Shown here: positions 5,773-12,525 of the stretch, piece after piece
Layout of the letters: every line of letters begins with the position of its first letter
How positions within the stretch are numbered: position 1 is the first letter of the stretch
DNA from: CAZQCV01 sp964591665
GTDB lineage: Bacteria > Patescibacteriota > Minisyncoccia > Phycocordibacterales > UBA9973
Direction of reading: 5' to 3'
NCBI GenBank assembly: GCA_964591665.1
Contig: CAZQCV010000015.1
Location: 1 to 14,748 of the forward strand
Length of the DNA stretch: 14,748 nt
The notes under the pieces: generated by a model
What the model was told of the DNA's origin: nothing
What the model saw: the letters and a program-made list of their open reading frames with translations, nothing else
The model's database searches: none
Made by a program: the position numbers and the translations under genes

Positions 5773-5784
5773 ATTTTTCTTTTT

Positions 5785-5813
5785 ACTATAGCACATAGGT
5801 CAAAACTTGACAA
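5785..5813 (-). promoter_or_regulatory. promoter of the 175-residue gene
   Basis: On the minus strand: TTGTCA (complement of 5808-5813), a 17-bp spacer and TATAGT (complement of 5785-5790). The -10 ends 12 nt before the ATG. The -35 overlaps the -35 of the divergent promoter almost completely. Confidence 0.72.
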
Positions 5814-5835
5814 TAACTACTATTTTTGGTATTAT
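5807..5835 (+). promoter_or_regulatory. promoter of the sigma-region-4 operon
   Basis: A perfect TTGACA (5807-5812), a 17-bp spacer and TATTAT (5830-5835), with an expected start near 5842, 13 nt before ATG 5855. Two RNA polymerases cannot occupy this and the divergent promoter at once. Confidence 0.78.
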
Positions 5836-5854
5836 GTGTAAAATTTTTACAAGA

Positions 5855-6274
5855 ATGAAACATAATAAAAAGAAAAAGAATACTGACCCTGGTTCGGTAG
5901 CGACTGCCAGTGTTCAAAATAAACTTGAAAAATGTTCTCACTTTTGGGTACTACAAAATAGTGCCGGAGAATATTTTTTAGAAAGAGTTGTTGAACAGCC
6001 TGAAGAAATTCCATTAGTCTTTTTGCTAATGAAAAGATTAAGTCACTTTTTTCATTGCGACAAGCATGTGCACCGATTACCAAAAGAGCGTGTTCCACTT
6101 GGCTCCACGACACTTAACTCCTTAAAGGATTTTGTGTACGAATCAGAGGAGGTCTATGCTACAGAAGAAGGTGAAGTTTGTCTAGGCGTTATTTCTGCCT
6201 CAAGAATCGCGAAAGTGATTGGTGTAAAGCAAAAAGAGTTTTTCATTTCTGAATATAAAAAAATAGCAAGATGA
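5855..6274 (+). CDS. hypothetical protein co-expressed with a sigma-like HTH protein
   Basis: 139 residues from ATG 5855. In-frame TTG 5807 and ATG 5834 lie inside the promoter hexamers and are excluded as starts. The N-terminus is strongly basic (MKHNKKKKN). The middle carries HFWVLQNSAGEYFLERVV, a beta-hairpin-like stretch. The C-terminus ISASRIAKVIGVKQKEFF could be a helix-turn-helix but is not convincing. I recognise no family. Its stop overlaps the next gene's start as ATGA, so translation of the two is coupled and the products may act together, for example as a DNA-binding pair or as a sigma-like protein with its partner; this is inference. Confidence 0.7.
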   Translation: MKHNKKKKNTDPGSVATASVQNKLEKCSHFWVLQNSAGEYFLERVVEQPEEIPLVFLLMKRLSHFFHCDKHVHRLPKERVPLGSTTLNSLKDFVYESEEVYATEEGEVCLGVISASRIAKVIGVKQKEFFISEYKKIAR

Positions 6275-6531
6275 AAAGTTCTTTTATAACTACTGAAATC
6301 GCAGATCGGCACGTTATGTTGCAGAGATTACTTCGTGTTTTGAGTAATAAAAAGATGGAGTACATCATGTCTCATCATTATGGTATGTTCGATACTAAAC
6401 CTCGTGAGTTTAGTCAAATCGCTATTGATTTAAAAATTAGCGAAACCTATGTTCGGCAACTCCATCAAAAAGGCCTAAGAAAATTACGATATTATGTACG
6501 AAGTGTTCCGTATATACAAGAATACTTCTAA
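6271..6531 (+). CDS. sigma-70 region 4-like DNA-binding protein
   Basis: 86 residues. The C-terminal half, REFSQIAIDLKISETYVRQL and then HQKGLRKLRYYV (about 46-76), matches the helix-turn-helix of sigma-70 region 4, whose usual form is EIAxxLGISxxxVRQIExxALxKLR. Regions 1 to 3 are absent, so it cannot be a complete sigma factor. It may contact -35 DNA as an activator or act as a small transcription regulator. The N-terminal 45 residues contain a helical segment (HVMLQRLLRVLSNKKMEYIMS). It is coupled to the preceding gene by a 4-base overlap and followed by a strong terminator, so the operon has two genes. Confidence 0.78.
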   Translation: MKSSFITTEIADRHVMLQRLLRVLSNKKMEYIMSHHYGMFDTKPREFSQIAIDLKISETYVRQLHQKGLRKLRYYVRSVPYIQEYF

Positions 6532-6540
6532 TATATACAC

Positions 6541-6568
6541 ATTCCGTTCCTCGTGAACGGAATTTTTA
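6541..6568 (+). terminator. rho-independent terminator of the sigma-region-4 operon
   Basis: A 9-bp perfect stem, ATTCCGTTC (6541-6549) with GAACGGAAT (6555-6563), has a 5-nt loop and the T-rich tail TTTTTATTT. Confidence 0.9.
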
Positions 6569-6574
6569 TTTGTG

Positions 6575-6603
6575 TGGATTTTTATACAAGATAGGTATAT
6601 ACT
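6575..6603 (+). promoter_or_regulatory. promoter of the DUF1003 gene
   Basis: TGGATT (6575-6580), a 17-bp spacer and TATACT (6598-6603). The -10 ends 8 nt before ATG 6612, so the message should be almost leaderless. The same weak -35 (TGGATTTTT) and the same -10 recur before the NADH dehydrogenase gene. Confidence 0.6.
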
Positions 6604-6611
6604 TTTCTCAT

Positions 6612-7037
6612 ATGGAAACAATACAACAAACACCAAATACAAACACATGGCATAGTAAACACAAAGCAAGTCTTTCTTTTGGAGATAAACTCGCTGATAA
6701 AATTGCCTCAGGTATGGGTTCTTGGAACTTTATTATTACACAGACACTTATTGTTGCATTATGGATGAGCTTGAATGTCCTTGCGTTTGTGCAACACTGG
6801 GATGCATACCCATTTATTCTCCTAAATTTACTTTTTTCAACACAAGCGGCATACGCAGCGCCGATCATCATGATGTCTCAGAACCGACAGGCTGATCGTG
6901 ACAGAGTTCAGGCGTTAGAAGATTTTGAAACAAATGTGAAGGCAAAAAAAGAAATTGAAAAACTGATTACAAGTCTAGATCGTATCGAAGTTGAAAAACT
7001 AGACAAGATTCTTGCTATTCTAGAAAAAACAAAATAG
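6612..7037 (+). CDS. DUF1003 family membrane protein
   Basis: 141 residues from METIQQTP. An in-frame upstream ATG at 6570 lies before the promoter and is excluded. The DUF1003 core is clear: FGDKLADKIASGMGSWNFII, a first membrane helix (about 37-57), the conserved WDAYPFILLNLLFSTQAAYAAP with a second membrane helix (about 61-83), and then IMMSQNRQADRDR. A charged coiled-coil-like tail follows (RVQALEDFETNVKAKKEIEKL onward). The biochemical role of this family is unknown; it is an inner-membrane protein with two helices and cytoplasmic ends. It converges on the DUF475 gene with one base between the two stop codons. Confidence 0.88.
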   Translation: METIQQTPNTNTWHSKHKASLSFGDKLADKIASGMGSWNFIITQTLIVALWMSLNVLAFVQHWDAYPFILLNLLFSTQAAYAAPIIMMSQNRQADRDRVQALEDFETNVKAKKEIEKLITSLDRIEVEKLDKILAILEKTK

Positions 7038-7038
7038 A

Positions 7039-7968
7039 TCAGTGTATTGTATTTTCTTGTAGCGCGCTACGAGATTTCATAAAGAAATATAGGATGATGG
7101 TGATTGTGGCAATAGGTGAAAGCCATTCAGGAATATGAAGTCCAAAGGCGTCAGCGATCATAATCGTTCCAAGTACTAAAACAGAGTACATAGCACCGTT
7201 TTTTAGATATACATATTTTTTTATTCTATCAATATTTCCTACCGTTAACTGTCGTACAATAATTGCTCCTATTCCGTTTCCGAGCAAGATGAGCGGTACA
7301 GAGAAGGTAAATGCAAATGCTCCGAGTACACCATCAATAGAAAACGTTGTGTCGATAACCTCGAGATAAAGAATTTTGCTCACGTCTGACATGCCGCTTT
7401 CACTACTCATCATTTCTTTTTCTTTCTCTTCAGCATTTTGTTTAAAGCCGTGTGTAATGAAAAATGCTGTTGATCCTACCACTGCTCCAAATGCCATAAG
7501 TGGGTTGGACTGTAATCCATACCATACGACAATACAAAGCAATACTGATACTGTTGCGTAAAACCATACTCCATTTTTAATAAAGAATTTTTCTGTCCTT
7601 GGAAGTCCAAAATGTTTTTCCTCAAGAAAGATCCAGTGAAGAAAAAGAAACACAAGAAAGATTCCACCTCCTGCAAGCAATATCGGTGCAGATGATTCAA
7701 TTGCGTCTTTAACATGAGGATCGTTTGAGAACGTTGCAGTAAGTGATCCTATAAATCCAAGACTTGGATTCATGACAAATACAATAAGCCAAGGAAGTAC
7801 TCCTCGCACAATAAACACAGCAAAAAGCATCCCCCAAAGCAGGAACCACTTTCTCGCTTTCGGTTTCATTGTTCCTACGACTTCTGCGTTAATAATTGCG
7901 TTGTCGATACTTGAAATCGTTTCAAAAATGACAAGACCGATAACTACCAGGATGCTTGATATAATCAT
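7039..7968 (-). CDS. DUF475 / TerC-superfamily integral membrane protein
   Basis: 309 residues with about eight membrane helices. Two acidic intramembrane motifs typical of the TerC superfamily are present: FETISSIDNAIINAEVVG near the N-terminus (about 16-33) and LEVIDTTFSIDGVLGAFAF at about residues 200-220. These are the likely metal-ion sites; TerC/Alx relatives are linked to Mn export and metal or tellurite resistance. A short charged cytoplasmic segment (KQNAEEKEKEMMSSES) joins the two halves. I use the ATG at 7968, because the in-frame GTG at 7977 directly abuts the -10 hexamer. The substrate is not determinable from sequence. Confidence 0.88.
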   Translation of the reverse strand: MIISSILVVIGLVIFETISSIDNAIINAEVVGTMKPKARKWFLLWGMLFAVFIVRGVLPWLIVFVMNPSLGFIGSLTATFSNDPHVKDAIESSAPILLAGGGIFLVFLFLHWIFLEEKHFGLPRTEKFFIKNGVWFYATVSVLLCIVVWYGLQSNPLMAFGAVVGSTAFFITHGFKQNAEEKEKEMMSSESGMSDVSKILYLEVIDTTFSIDGVLGAFAFTFSVPLILLGNGIGAIIVRQLTVGNIDRIKKYVYLKNGAMYSVLVLGTIMIADAFGLHIPEWLSPIATITIILYFFMKSRSALQENTIH

Positions 7969-7977
7969 ATACAGCAC

Positions 7978-8006
7978 AGTATATATAATTTTACGATTTC
8001 AAACAA
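7978..8006 (-). promoter_or_regulatory. promoter of the DUF475 gene
   Basis: On the minus strand: TTGTTT (complement of 8001-8006), a 17-bp spacer and TATACT (complement of 7978-7983), ending 9 nt before the ATG. It overlaps the divergent promoter of the ABC transporter gene. Confidence 0.65.
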
Positions 8007-8018
8007 TAGGTTTATAAA
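7990..8018 (+). promoter_or_regulatory. candidate promoter of the ABC transporter gene
   Basis: TTTACG (7990-7995), a 17-bp spacer and TATAAA (8013-8018). The predicted start near 8025 leaves a short leader. AAGGA at 8021-8025, 12 nt before ATG 8038, is the only Shine-Dalgarno-like site of note in the window, but the start point would cut into it. A weaker alternative -10 is TAAAAT at 8034-8039. Confidence 0.45.
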
Positions 8019-8037
8019 TAAAGGATCTTGTGATAAA

Positions 8038-9843
8038 ATGAAACTTTCTATGATAAAAAATAAAAAAACAGAAATGAATGTAACTATCCGAGACCTTCTA
8101 AAGGTTTTTATAGAAGAAACGAAACCATACCAGCTATATTTCTGGTTGGCACTTTTTGGATCTGTTATCAGAGCCCTTGGCTACGTGTTGCTACCTGTAT
8201 ATATAAAGAAAATCTTCGACGTCTTCTTGTTGCAAGAAAGTAAAGAAATACTATTTCCTCTTGTGTTGAAACTTTTTACTATCGCACTCATAATACGATT
8301 TGTTGGATGGTTACATAGTAATTTACTTTTCTTTTCGCTTTCGAAACTCGAATCGAAAGTAATGCCTGCGCTCAAGAGGCGAGCCTTCGAATATGTTATT
8401 AGACACTCACATGAATTTTTCTCTAATACGTTTGTTGGTTCGCTTGTTAGCAAGATAAATAAATTTGCAAAATCATACGAACTCTTTATCGACAGATTTA
8501 TCATTGACGTAGTTGCAACATTTATTCAAATTGCAGGGATTACATATATCGTGGGTCAAACCAACTATGTTTTTTCTATCATTATACTTTGTATTGCATT
8601 GGTATTTATTTCTATAAATATTATTTTTTCTCGGATTAAAAAACCATTTGATATTCATGCAAATGAAGTTGAGAGTAAGGTGACCGGATATCTTGCTGAT
8701 TCTATTACGAACAATAGTACTGTGTCTCTTTTTGCTGCACATGACTTTGAAAATGAAGGTTTCAAAAAAGAAGCGAAAGATCAAGAAATAGCGCTCTGGA
8801 AGAAATGGTCACTTGGTTCATTATTAGATGGAATGCAAGGTCTCATTATTGTGGTCGGAGATTTTGTAATGCTCTATTACGCTATAGTTCTTTGGGAAAA
8901 AGGTCAGATCACTATTAGTACAATAGTGATGTTTCAATTGTTTATGTCTGGTTTAATGGTGAGACTCTGGGATTTTACTCGTGTAGTACGTCAATTGTAT
9001 GAAGCCTATGCTGACGTTTATGAAATGATGACAATCTTTAAAACGCCACATGCTTTCGTTGATTCGCCAACAGCAAAAAAATATATAGTCACAAAAGGAG
9101 AAATTGTTTTTGATAACGTTGGTTTTGCATATAATCAGTCATCTCACGCGGTTCTCGAAAATTTCAACTTACACGTAGCTCCTGGTGAAAAAGTTGCCCT
9201 CATTGGTTCATCTGGTGCAGGTAAGTCGACCTATGTAAAACTACTACTTCGCCTATATGATCCTCAGCATGGCATAATAAGCATAGATGGTGTTGATATA
9301 AAAGATATGACACTGGACAGTCTCCATAATGCTATTGCTGTTGTTTCTCAGGATCCTATTCTTTTCCATAGAACTCTTATGGAGAATATTCGGTACGGAA
9401 GACGTGATGCTACAGATGAAGAAGTCTACGAAGCTGCACGACTAGCACATGCACATGAGTTTATTAGTAAATTTCCAGAAGGCTATAATACATTCGTTGG
9501 TGAACGTGGTGTGAAGCTCTCTGGCGGTGAACGTCAGCGTGTTGCTATTGCACGTGCGCTACTTAAAAATGCACCAATTCTTGTACTTGATGAAGCAACT
9601 TCTGCGCTTGATTCTGAATCAGAGCGTCTGATTCAGGACGCGTTTGCAACACTTATGCAAGGACGGACGAGTGTCGTTATCGCACACCGTCTTTCAACGA
9701 TTCGTCACATGGACCGCATTGTAGTTATTGAAGAAGGTTCTATTATTGAAGAAGGTACACATGAAGCGTTACTCAAAAAGAAAAAAGGAATCTACACAAA
9801 ACTTTGGAATATGCAGGCAGGTGGATTTTTGAAGGAAAATTAA
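8038..9843 (+). CDS. ABC exporter half-transporter (membrane domain fused to ATPase)
   Basis: 601 residues, the usual size for a half-transporter that works as a dimer in the cytoplasmic membrane. The N-terminal ABC type-1 membrane domain (about 20-330) has about six helices. The ATPase domain (about 353-590) has Walker A GSSGAGKS (390-397), Q-loop Gln438 in VVSQDPILF, signature LSGGERQ (494-500), Walker B ILVLDE (514-519) with catalytic Glu519, D-loop SALD (522-525) and H-loop His550 in IAHRLSTI. All catalytic elements are intact. It belongs to the MsbA/lipid-multidrug exporter group; the substrate cannot be read from the sequence. It has no fused peptidase domain. It is divergent from the DUF475 gene and is followed after 18 bases by the NADH dehydrogenase, which has its own promoter. 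Confidence 0.93.
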   Translation: MKLSMIKNKKTEMNVTIRDLLKVFIEETKPYQLYFWLALFGSVIRALGYVLLPVYIKKIFDVFLLQESKEILFPLVLKLFTIALIIRFVGWLHSNLLFFSLSKLESKVMPALKRRAFEYVIRHSHEFFSNTFVGSLVSKINKFAKSYELFIDRFIIDVVATFIQIAGITYIVGQTNYVFSIIILCIALVFISINIIFSRIKKPFDIHANEVESKVTGYLADSITNNSTVSLFAAHDFENEGFKKEAKDQEIALWKKWSLGSLLDGMQGLIIVVGDFVMLYYAIVLWEKGQITISTIVMFQLFMSGLMVRLWDFTRVVRQLYEAYADVYEMMTIFKTPHAFVDSPTAKKYIVTKGEIVFDNVGFAYNQSSHAVLENFNLHVAPGEKVALIGSSGAGKSTYVKLLLRLYDPQHGIISIDGVDIKDMTLDSLHNAIAVVSQDPILFHRTLMENIRYGRRDATDEEVYEAARLAHAHEFISKFPEGYNTFVGERGVKLSGGERQRVAIARALLKNAPILVLDEATSALDSESERLIQDAFATLMQGRTSVVIAHRLSTIRHMDRIVVIEEGSIIEEGTHEALLKKKKGIYTKLWNMQAGGFLKEN

Positions 9844-9850
9844 GTATACT
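9822..9850 (+). promoter_or_regulatory. promoter of the NADH dehydrogenase gene
   Basis: TGGATT (9822-9827), a 17-bp spacer and TATACT (9845-9850), ending 11 nt before ATG 9862. The -35 lies within the last codons of the ABC gene. Confidence 0.6.
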
Positions 9851-9861
9851 ACTACCATTGT

Positions 9862-11082
9862 ATGACTGATCATAAACATATTGTAATTATTGGTGGCGGC
9901 TTCGGTGGTGTTCACGCGGCGCGTTCTTTGGTCGCATCTGGTGCTCATAAACATAGCACTATTACTCTTATTTCAAATAAATCATATTTTGAATATTACC
10001 CAGGTCTGTATCGTGTAGTAACTGGTGCATCTCCGATTGAGGTATGTATTCCTCTTGAAGAAATGCTTCCAAAAGAAATTTCTATTGCAGTAGATACTGT
10101 CGTTTCTTTTGATACTGACCACAAGAAAATCATTACTGAAGGTGCTGGAACCTTCTCATATGATATATGTATTCTTGCTGTCGGTAGTGAAACTGCCTAC
10201 TATGGTATTCCTGGCATTGCTGATCTAGCGTATGGCTTTCGTTCTGTTGCTGAAGCCGTAAAACTCAAGAACCATTTAGTTTCGCTCTTTGAAGAACACA
10301 TGCATCCTTCGGTGCCAGAGCAAGTGTCACATTTCCATGTTGTCATCGTTGGTGGAGGTGCGACCGGGGTTGAGGTAGCGGGGGACATATCACTTTTCAT
10401 GGAAGAGTTATCAAAGCGACACAAAATCGACACTTCTTTCATCACGATTGATTTGATCCATGCAAGCAATCGACTCGTTCCACAGCTTCCGCCGAAGGCA
10501 AGTGAAAAAATCGAACAGCGGTTGCGATCCCTTGGAATAAATATTTATCTCAATCGCACCCTTCTCCGAGAAGAACTAGAGACAGTATATATGAAAGGTA
10601 TGTCTCTTGAATCAAAAACGGTCGTTTGGACTGCTGGTACACAGCCACATAGACTCCTCAAATTACTCACAAAAGCTACGTTTAGTCCAAAAGGTAAAAT
10701 TGTTGTGGATGATTACCTACAAGCTGTTGGCGTTGACGGTATGTATGTTATTGGTGATGCGGTCGAACGCCCTGAAAGTGGCCTAGCACAAGGTGCCTTG
10801 CAACATGGCGCATATGTCGGTAAACATATCGGCGCATTGCTTGATGAAAAAATCTTACGACCGTTTGTGCCACAAAAGACTGCATTTGCTATCCCGGTCG
10901 GAGGATCGTGGGGGATATTTACTATGGGCTCATTTGTGTTCAGTGGTCGTATTGCGTATATGGTACGACATCTTATTGATTTTATGTATTTCAAAGATGT
11001 TGTCAGTGTACAAAAACTCTTCTCTCTATTCTTTGAAGGATTTAAATATCGGAACGATCGCTATGAAAAAACACAATCATAA
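9862..11082 (+). CDS. type II NADH dehydrogenase-like FAD flavoprotein
   Basis: 406 residues. The FAD-binding Rossmann motif is at the N-terminus (IVIIGGGFGGVHAAR, 7-21). An NAD(P)H-binding Rossmann motif lies in the middle (VVIVGGGATGVEVAGD, 160-175). The C-terminal FAD contact MYVIGDA is at 294-300, followed by AQGALQHGAYVGKHI. This is the plan of single-subunit NDH-2, which oxidises NADH and reduces quinone at the membrane without pumping protons. The C-terminal stretch of hydrophobic/aromatic segments (SWGIFTMGSFVFSG, VRHLIDFMYFKDVV) fits membrane attachment as in NDH-2. No CxxC redox pair is seen, which argues against thioredoxin reductase-like enzymes. The next gene, a methyltransferase, overlaps its end by 20 bases, so the two form an operon. 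Confidence 0.85.
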   Translation: MTDHKHIVIIGGGFGGVHAARSLVASGAHKHSTITLISNKSYFEYYPGLYRVVTGASPIEVCIPLEEMLPKEISIAVDTVVSFDTDHKKIITEGAGTFSYDICILAVGSETAYYGIPGIADLAYGFRSVAEAVKLKNHLVSLFEEHMHPSVPEQVSHFHVVIVGGGATGVEVAGDISLFMEELSKRHKIDTSFITIDLIHASNRLVPQLPPKASEKIEQRLRSLGINIYLNRTLLREELETVYMKGMSLESKTVVWTAGTQPHRLLKLLTKATFSPKGKIVVDDYLQAVGVDGMYVIGDAVERPESGLAQGALQHGAYVGKHIGALLDEKILRPFVPQKTAFAIPVGGSWGIFTMGSFVFSGRIAYMVRHLIDFMYFKDVVSVQKLFSLFFEGFKYRNDRYEKTQS

Positions 11083-11881
11083 TACACCGCGAACTTCTTC
11101 TGTCGCGTCGGTGAAGTCGTCAATAAAAAAAGAAAAATCGGTAACCTCATGGAGTCGTGTTTCTTCGTGGTACGATACACTACTCTCAGAGACCAATACA
11201 TATCAGTCAGAAATTATTGCTCCACGCCTCCTTCGACTCGTGGGAAATACAAAGAATAAAAAAATACTTGATTTGGCATGTGGACAAGGTTATTTTACAA
11301 GACTCTTATATGATGCTGGTGCAACTGTTGTCGGTAGTGATATTAGTACAACACTCATCAAACGCGCTCGCGAGCTCTCTCCTCAGATCCCTTTTACCGT
11401 TGCATCGGCTGATCGCTTGTCATATGAAGATTCGTCTTTTGATATGATCACCTCGATTTTAGCATTTCAAAATATTGAAACGATACCTGCTGTTTTTAAA
11501 GAATCTTTTCGTGTACTAAAAAAAGGTGGACAACTTATATTAGTAATGAATCATCCTGCTTTTCGTGTACCTCAGTATAGTGATTGGATTTTTGATGAAA
11601 AAAAACAGACACAAGAACGTACTGTCTGGAAGTATCTCTCAGAAATAAAAATTAAAATTGCTATGAACCCAAGTAAACAGACAAAAAGCGTTGAAACGAT
11701 CTCGTTCCACCGGCCGCTTCAGTATTGGTTCAAAGCAGGTGAAAAGGCTGGGTTTGTTGTGACACGACTTGAAGAGTGGGAATCACACAAGCAAAGTCAA
11801 CCAGGTCCGAGAAAAAACGCAGAAGACAAAGCCCGAAAGGAAATACCAATCTTTATGGCACTTATCTTTAAGAAGATATAG
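11063..11881 (+). CDS. class I SAM-dependent methyltransferase
   Basis: 272 residues. I use ATG 11063, which overlaps the NADH dehydrogenase by 20 bases; a longer reading begins far inside that gene and is implausible. Motif I KILDLACGQGYFTRL (67-81) binds SAM, Asp93 in VVGSDIS contacts the ribose, ADRLSYEDSSFDMI (116-129) is the motif II region, and RVLKKGGQLILV (150-161) is motif III. This is the Methyltransf_11/UbiE-like fold. The N-terminal 28 residues are basic and Ser/Thr-rich and probably disordered. The coupling with an NDH-2 invites the idea of quinone methylation, but the specific MenG/UbiE motifs are not evident and the substrate is open. Its end overlaps the convergent UDG gene by 14 bases. 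Confidence 0.87.
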   Translation: MKKHNHNTPRTSSVASVKSSIKKEKSVTSWSRVSSWYDTLLSETNTYQSEIIAPRLLRLVGNTKNKKILDLACGQGYFTRLLYDAGATVVGSDISTTLIKRARELSPQIPFTVASADRLSYEDSSFDMITSILAFQNIETIPAVFKESFRVLKKGGQLILVMNHPAFRVPQYSDWIFDEKKQTQERTVWKYLSEIKIKIAMNPSKQTKSVETISFHRPLQYWFKAGEKAGFVVTRLEEWESHKQSQPGPRKNAEDKARKEIPIFMALIFKKI

Positions 11882-12458
11882 ATTCTTCAATTTTCTCCAT
11901 AACTTTCGGCAATTTTTTAAAATCCTTGATTAGTACATCCTTGAGTGTTGGATTATAGAGTGCAGATGCTGGATGATACAATGGTAAGAAATATTCAGTT
12001 CCGATATTTTTGAACTTCTTATGAATTAATTTCCCATGCGCAGCACTAATCTGTAACTCGGGAAAAAAGTTATTCATAGCGTGACGCCCTAGAAAAACGA
12101 TTATCTTTGGTTGAATACATGAAAGCTCTTCATAGAGCCATGCTCTACACGCATCTTTTTCTTCTGGAAGTGGATCACGGTTATTGGGTGGACGATATTT
12201 GACCATGTTCGTAATATAGACATCTTCACGTTTCATACCGATAGTCTCAAGCATTTCATTCAGAAACTGTCCCGCGCGACCCACAAATGGTTTTCCTTGA
12301 AGATCTTCATCTTTTCCCGGTGCTTCACCGATGAATACAATATCACTTGATGCATTTCCGACGCCGGGAACTGGTTGTGTTGCGGTAGTCTTTAAATCAC
12401 ACGTGCATTCTCTAAACCATTTCTCATGTATTGCCTGTAGTTGTTCGGCTTTGTTCAT
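11868..12458 (-). CDS. uracil-DNA glycosylase, family 4-type
   Basis: 196 residues. It removes uracil from DNA in base-excision repair. Motif A is GEAPGKDED (44-52), followed by GKPFVGRAGQFLNEML (55-70), YITNMVKYRPPNNRDP (81-96), and motif B YHPASALYNP (161-170). Family 4 enzymes usually hold a 4Fe-4S cluster through four Cys, the first two as CxxC and the third in VKCRPP. Here the first pair is CxC (18 and 20) and the third is Tyr88; only Cys20 and Cys104 align with usual ligands, and Cys114 is extra. The cluster may be missing or rearranged. The -10 (complement of 12465-12470) ends 6 nt before the ATG, so the message is leaderless. Confidence 0.9.
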   Translation of the reverse strand: MNKAEQLQAIHEKWFRECTCDLKTTATQPVPGVGNASSDIVFIGEAPGKDEDLQGKPFVGRAGQFLNEMLETIGMKREDVYITNMVKYRPPNNRDPLPEEKDACRAWLYEELSCIQPKIIVFLGRHAMNNFFPELQISAAHGKLIHKKFKNIGTEYFLPLYHPASALYNPTLKDVLIKDFKKLPKVMEKIEESISS

Positions 12459-12464
12459 AAAGAA

Positions 12465-12499
12465 AGTATACCAAATAAAAAAGACCGAACAAATGTTCG
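12465..12499 (-). promoter_or_regulatory. UDG promoter overlapping an SOS-box-like palindrome
   Basis: On the minus strand, TATACT (complement of 12465-12470) lies 16 bp from TTGTTC (complement of 12487-12492). The -35 falls inside CGAAC-AAAT-GTTCG (12486-12499), which fits the Gram-positive LexA box CGAACRNRYGTTYG. LexA control of this repair gene is therefore possible, but the same palindrome also makes a good terminator. Confidence 0.45.
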
Positions 12500-12501
12500 G
12501 T
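12472..12501 (-). terminator. rho-independent terminator of the exported beta-rich protein gene
   Basis: An 8-bp perfect palindromic stem, ACCGAACA (12484-12491) with TGTTCGGT (12494-12501), is followed on the minus strand by CTTTTTTATTT. It lies 25 bp after the stop of the gene at 12526. Confidence 0.75.
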
Positions 12502-12525
12502 ACTTATACTATTTGTGTAACATTA

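Noticed and set aside
5807..5854. Upstream extension of the 139-residue protein (starts at TTG 5807 or ATG 5834)
   Set aside because: These codons are the -35 and -10 hexamers of its own promoter, so they lie before the transcription start.
10793..11062. N-terminal 90-residue extension of the methyltransferase
   Set aside because: It lies within the NADH dehydrogenase in another frame, has no methyltransferase-like sequence, and the ATG at 11063 gives a normal-sized enzyme.
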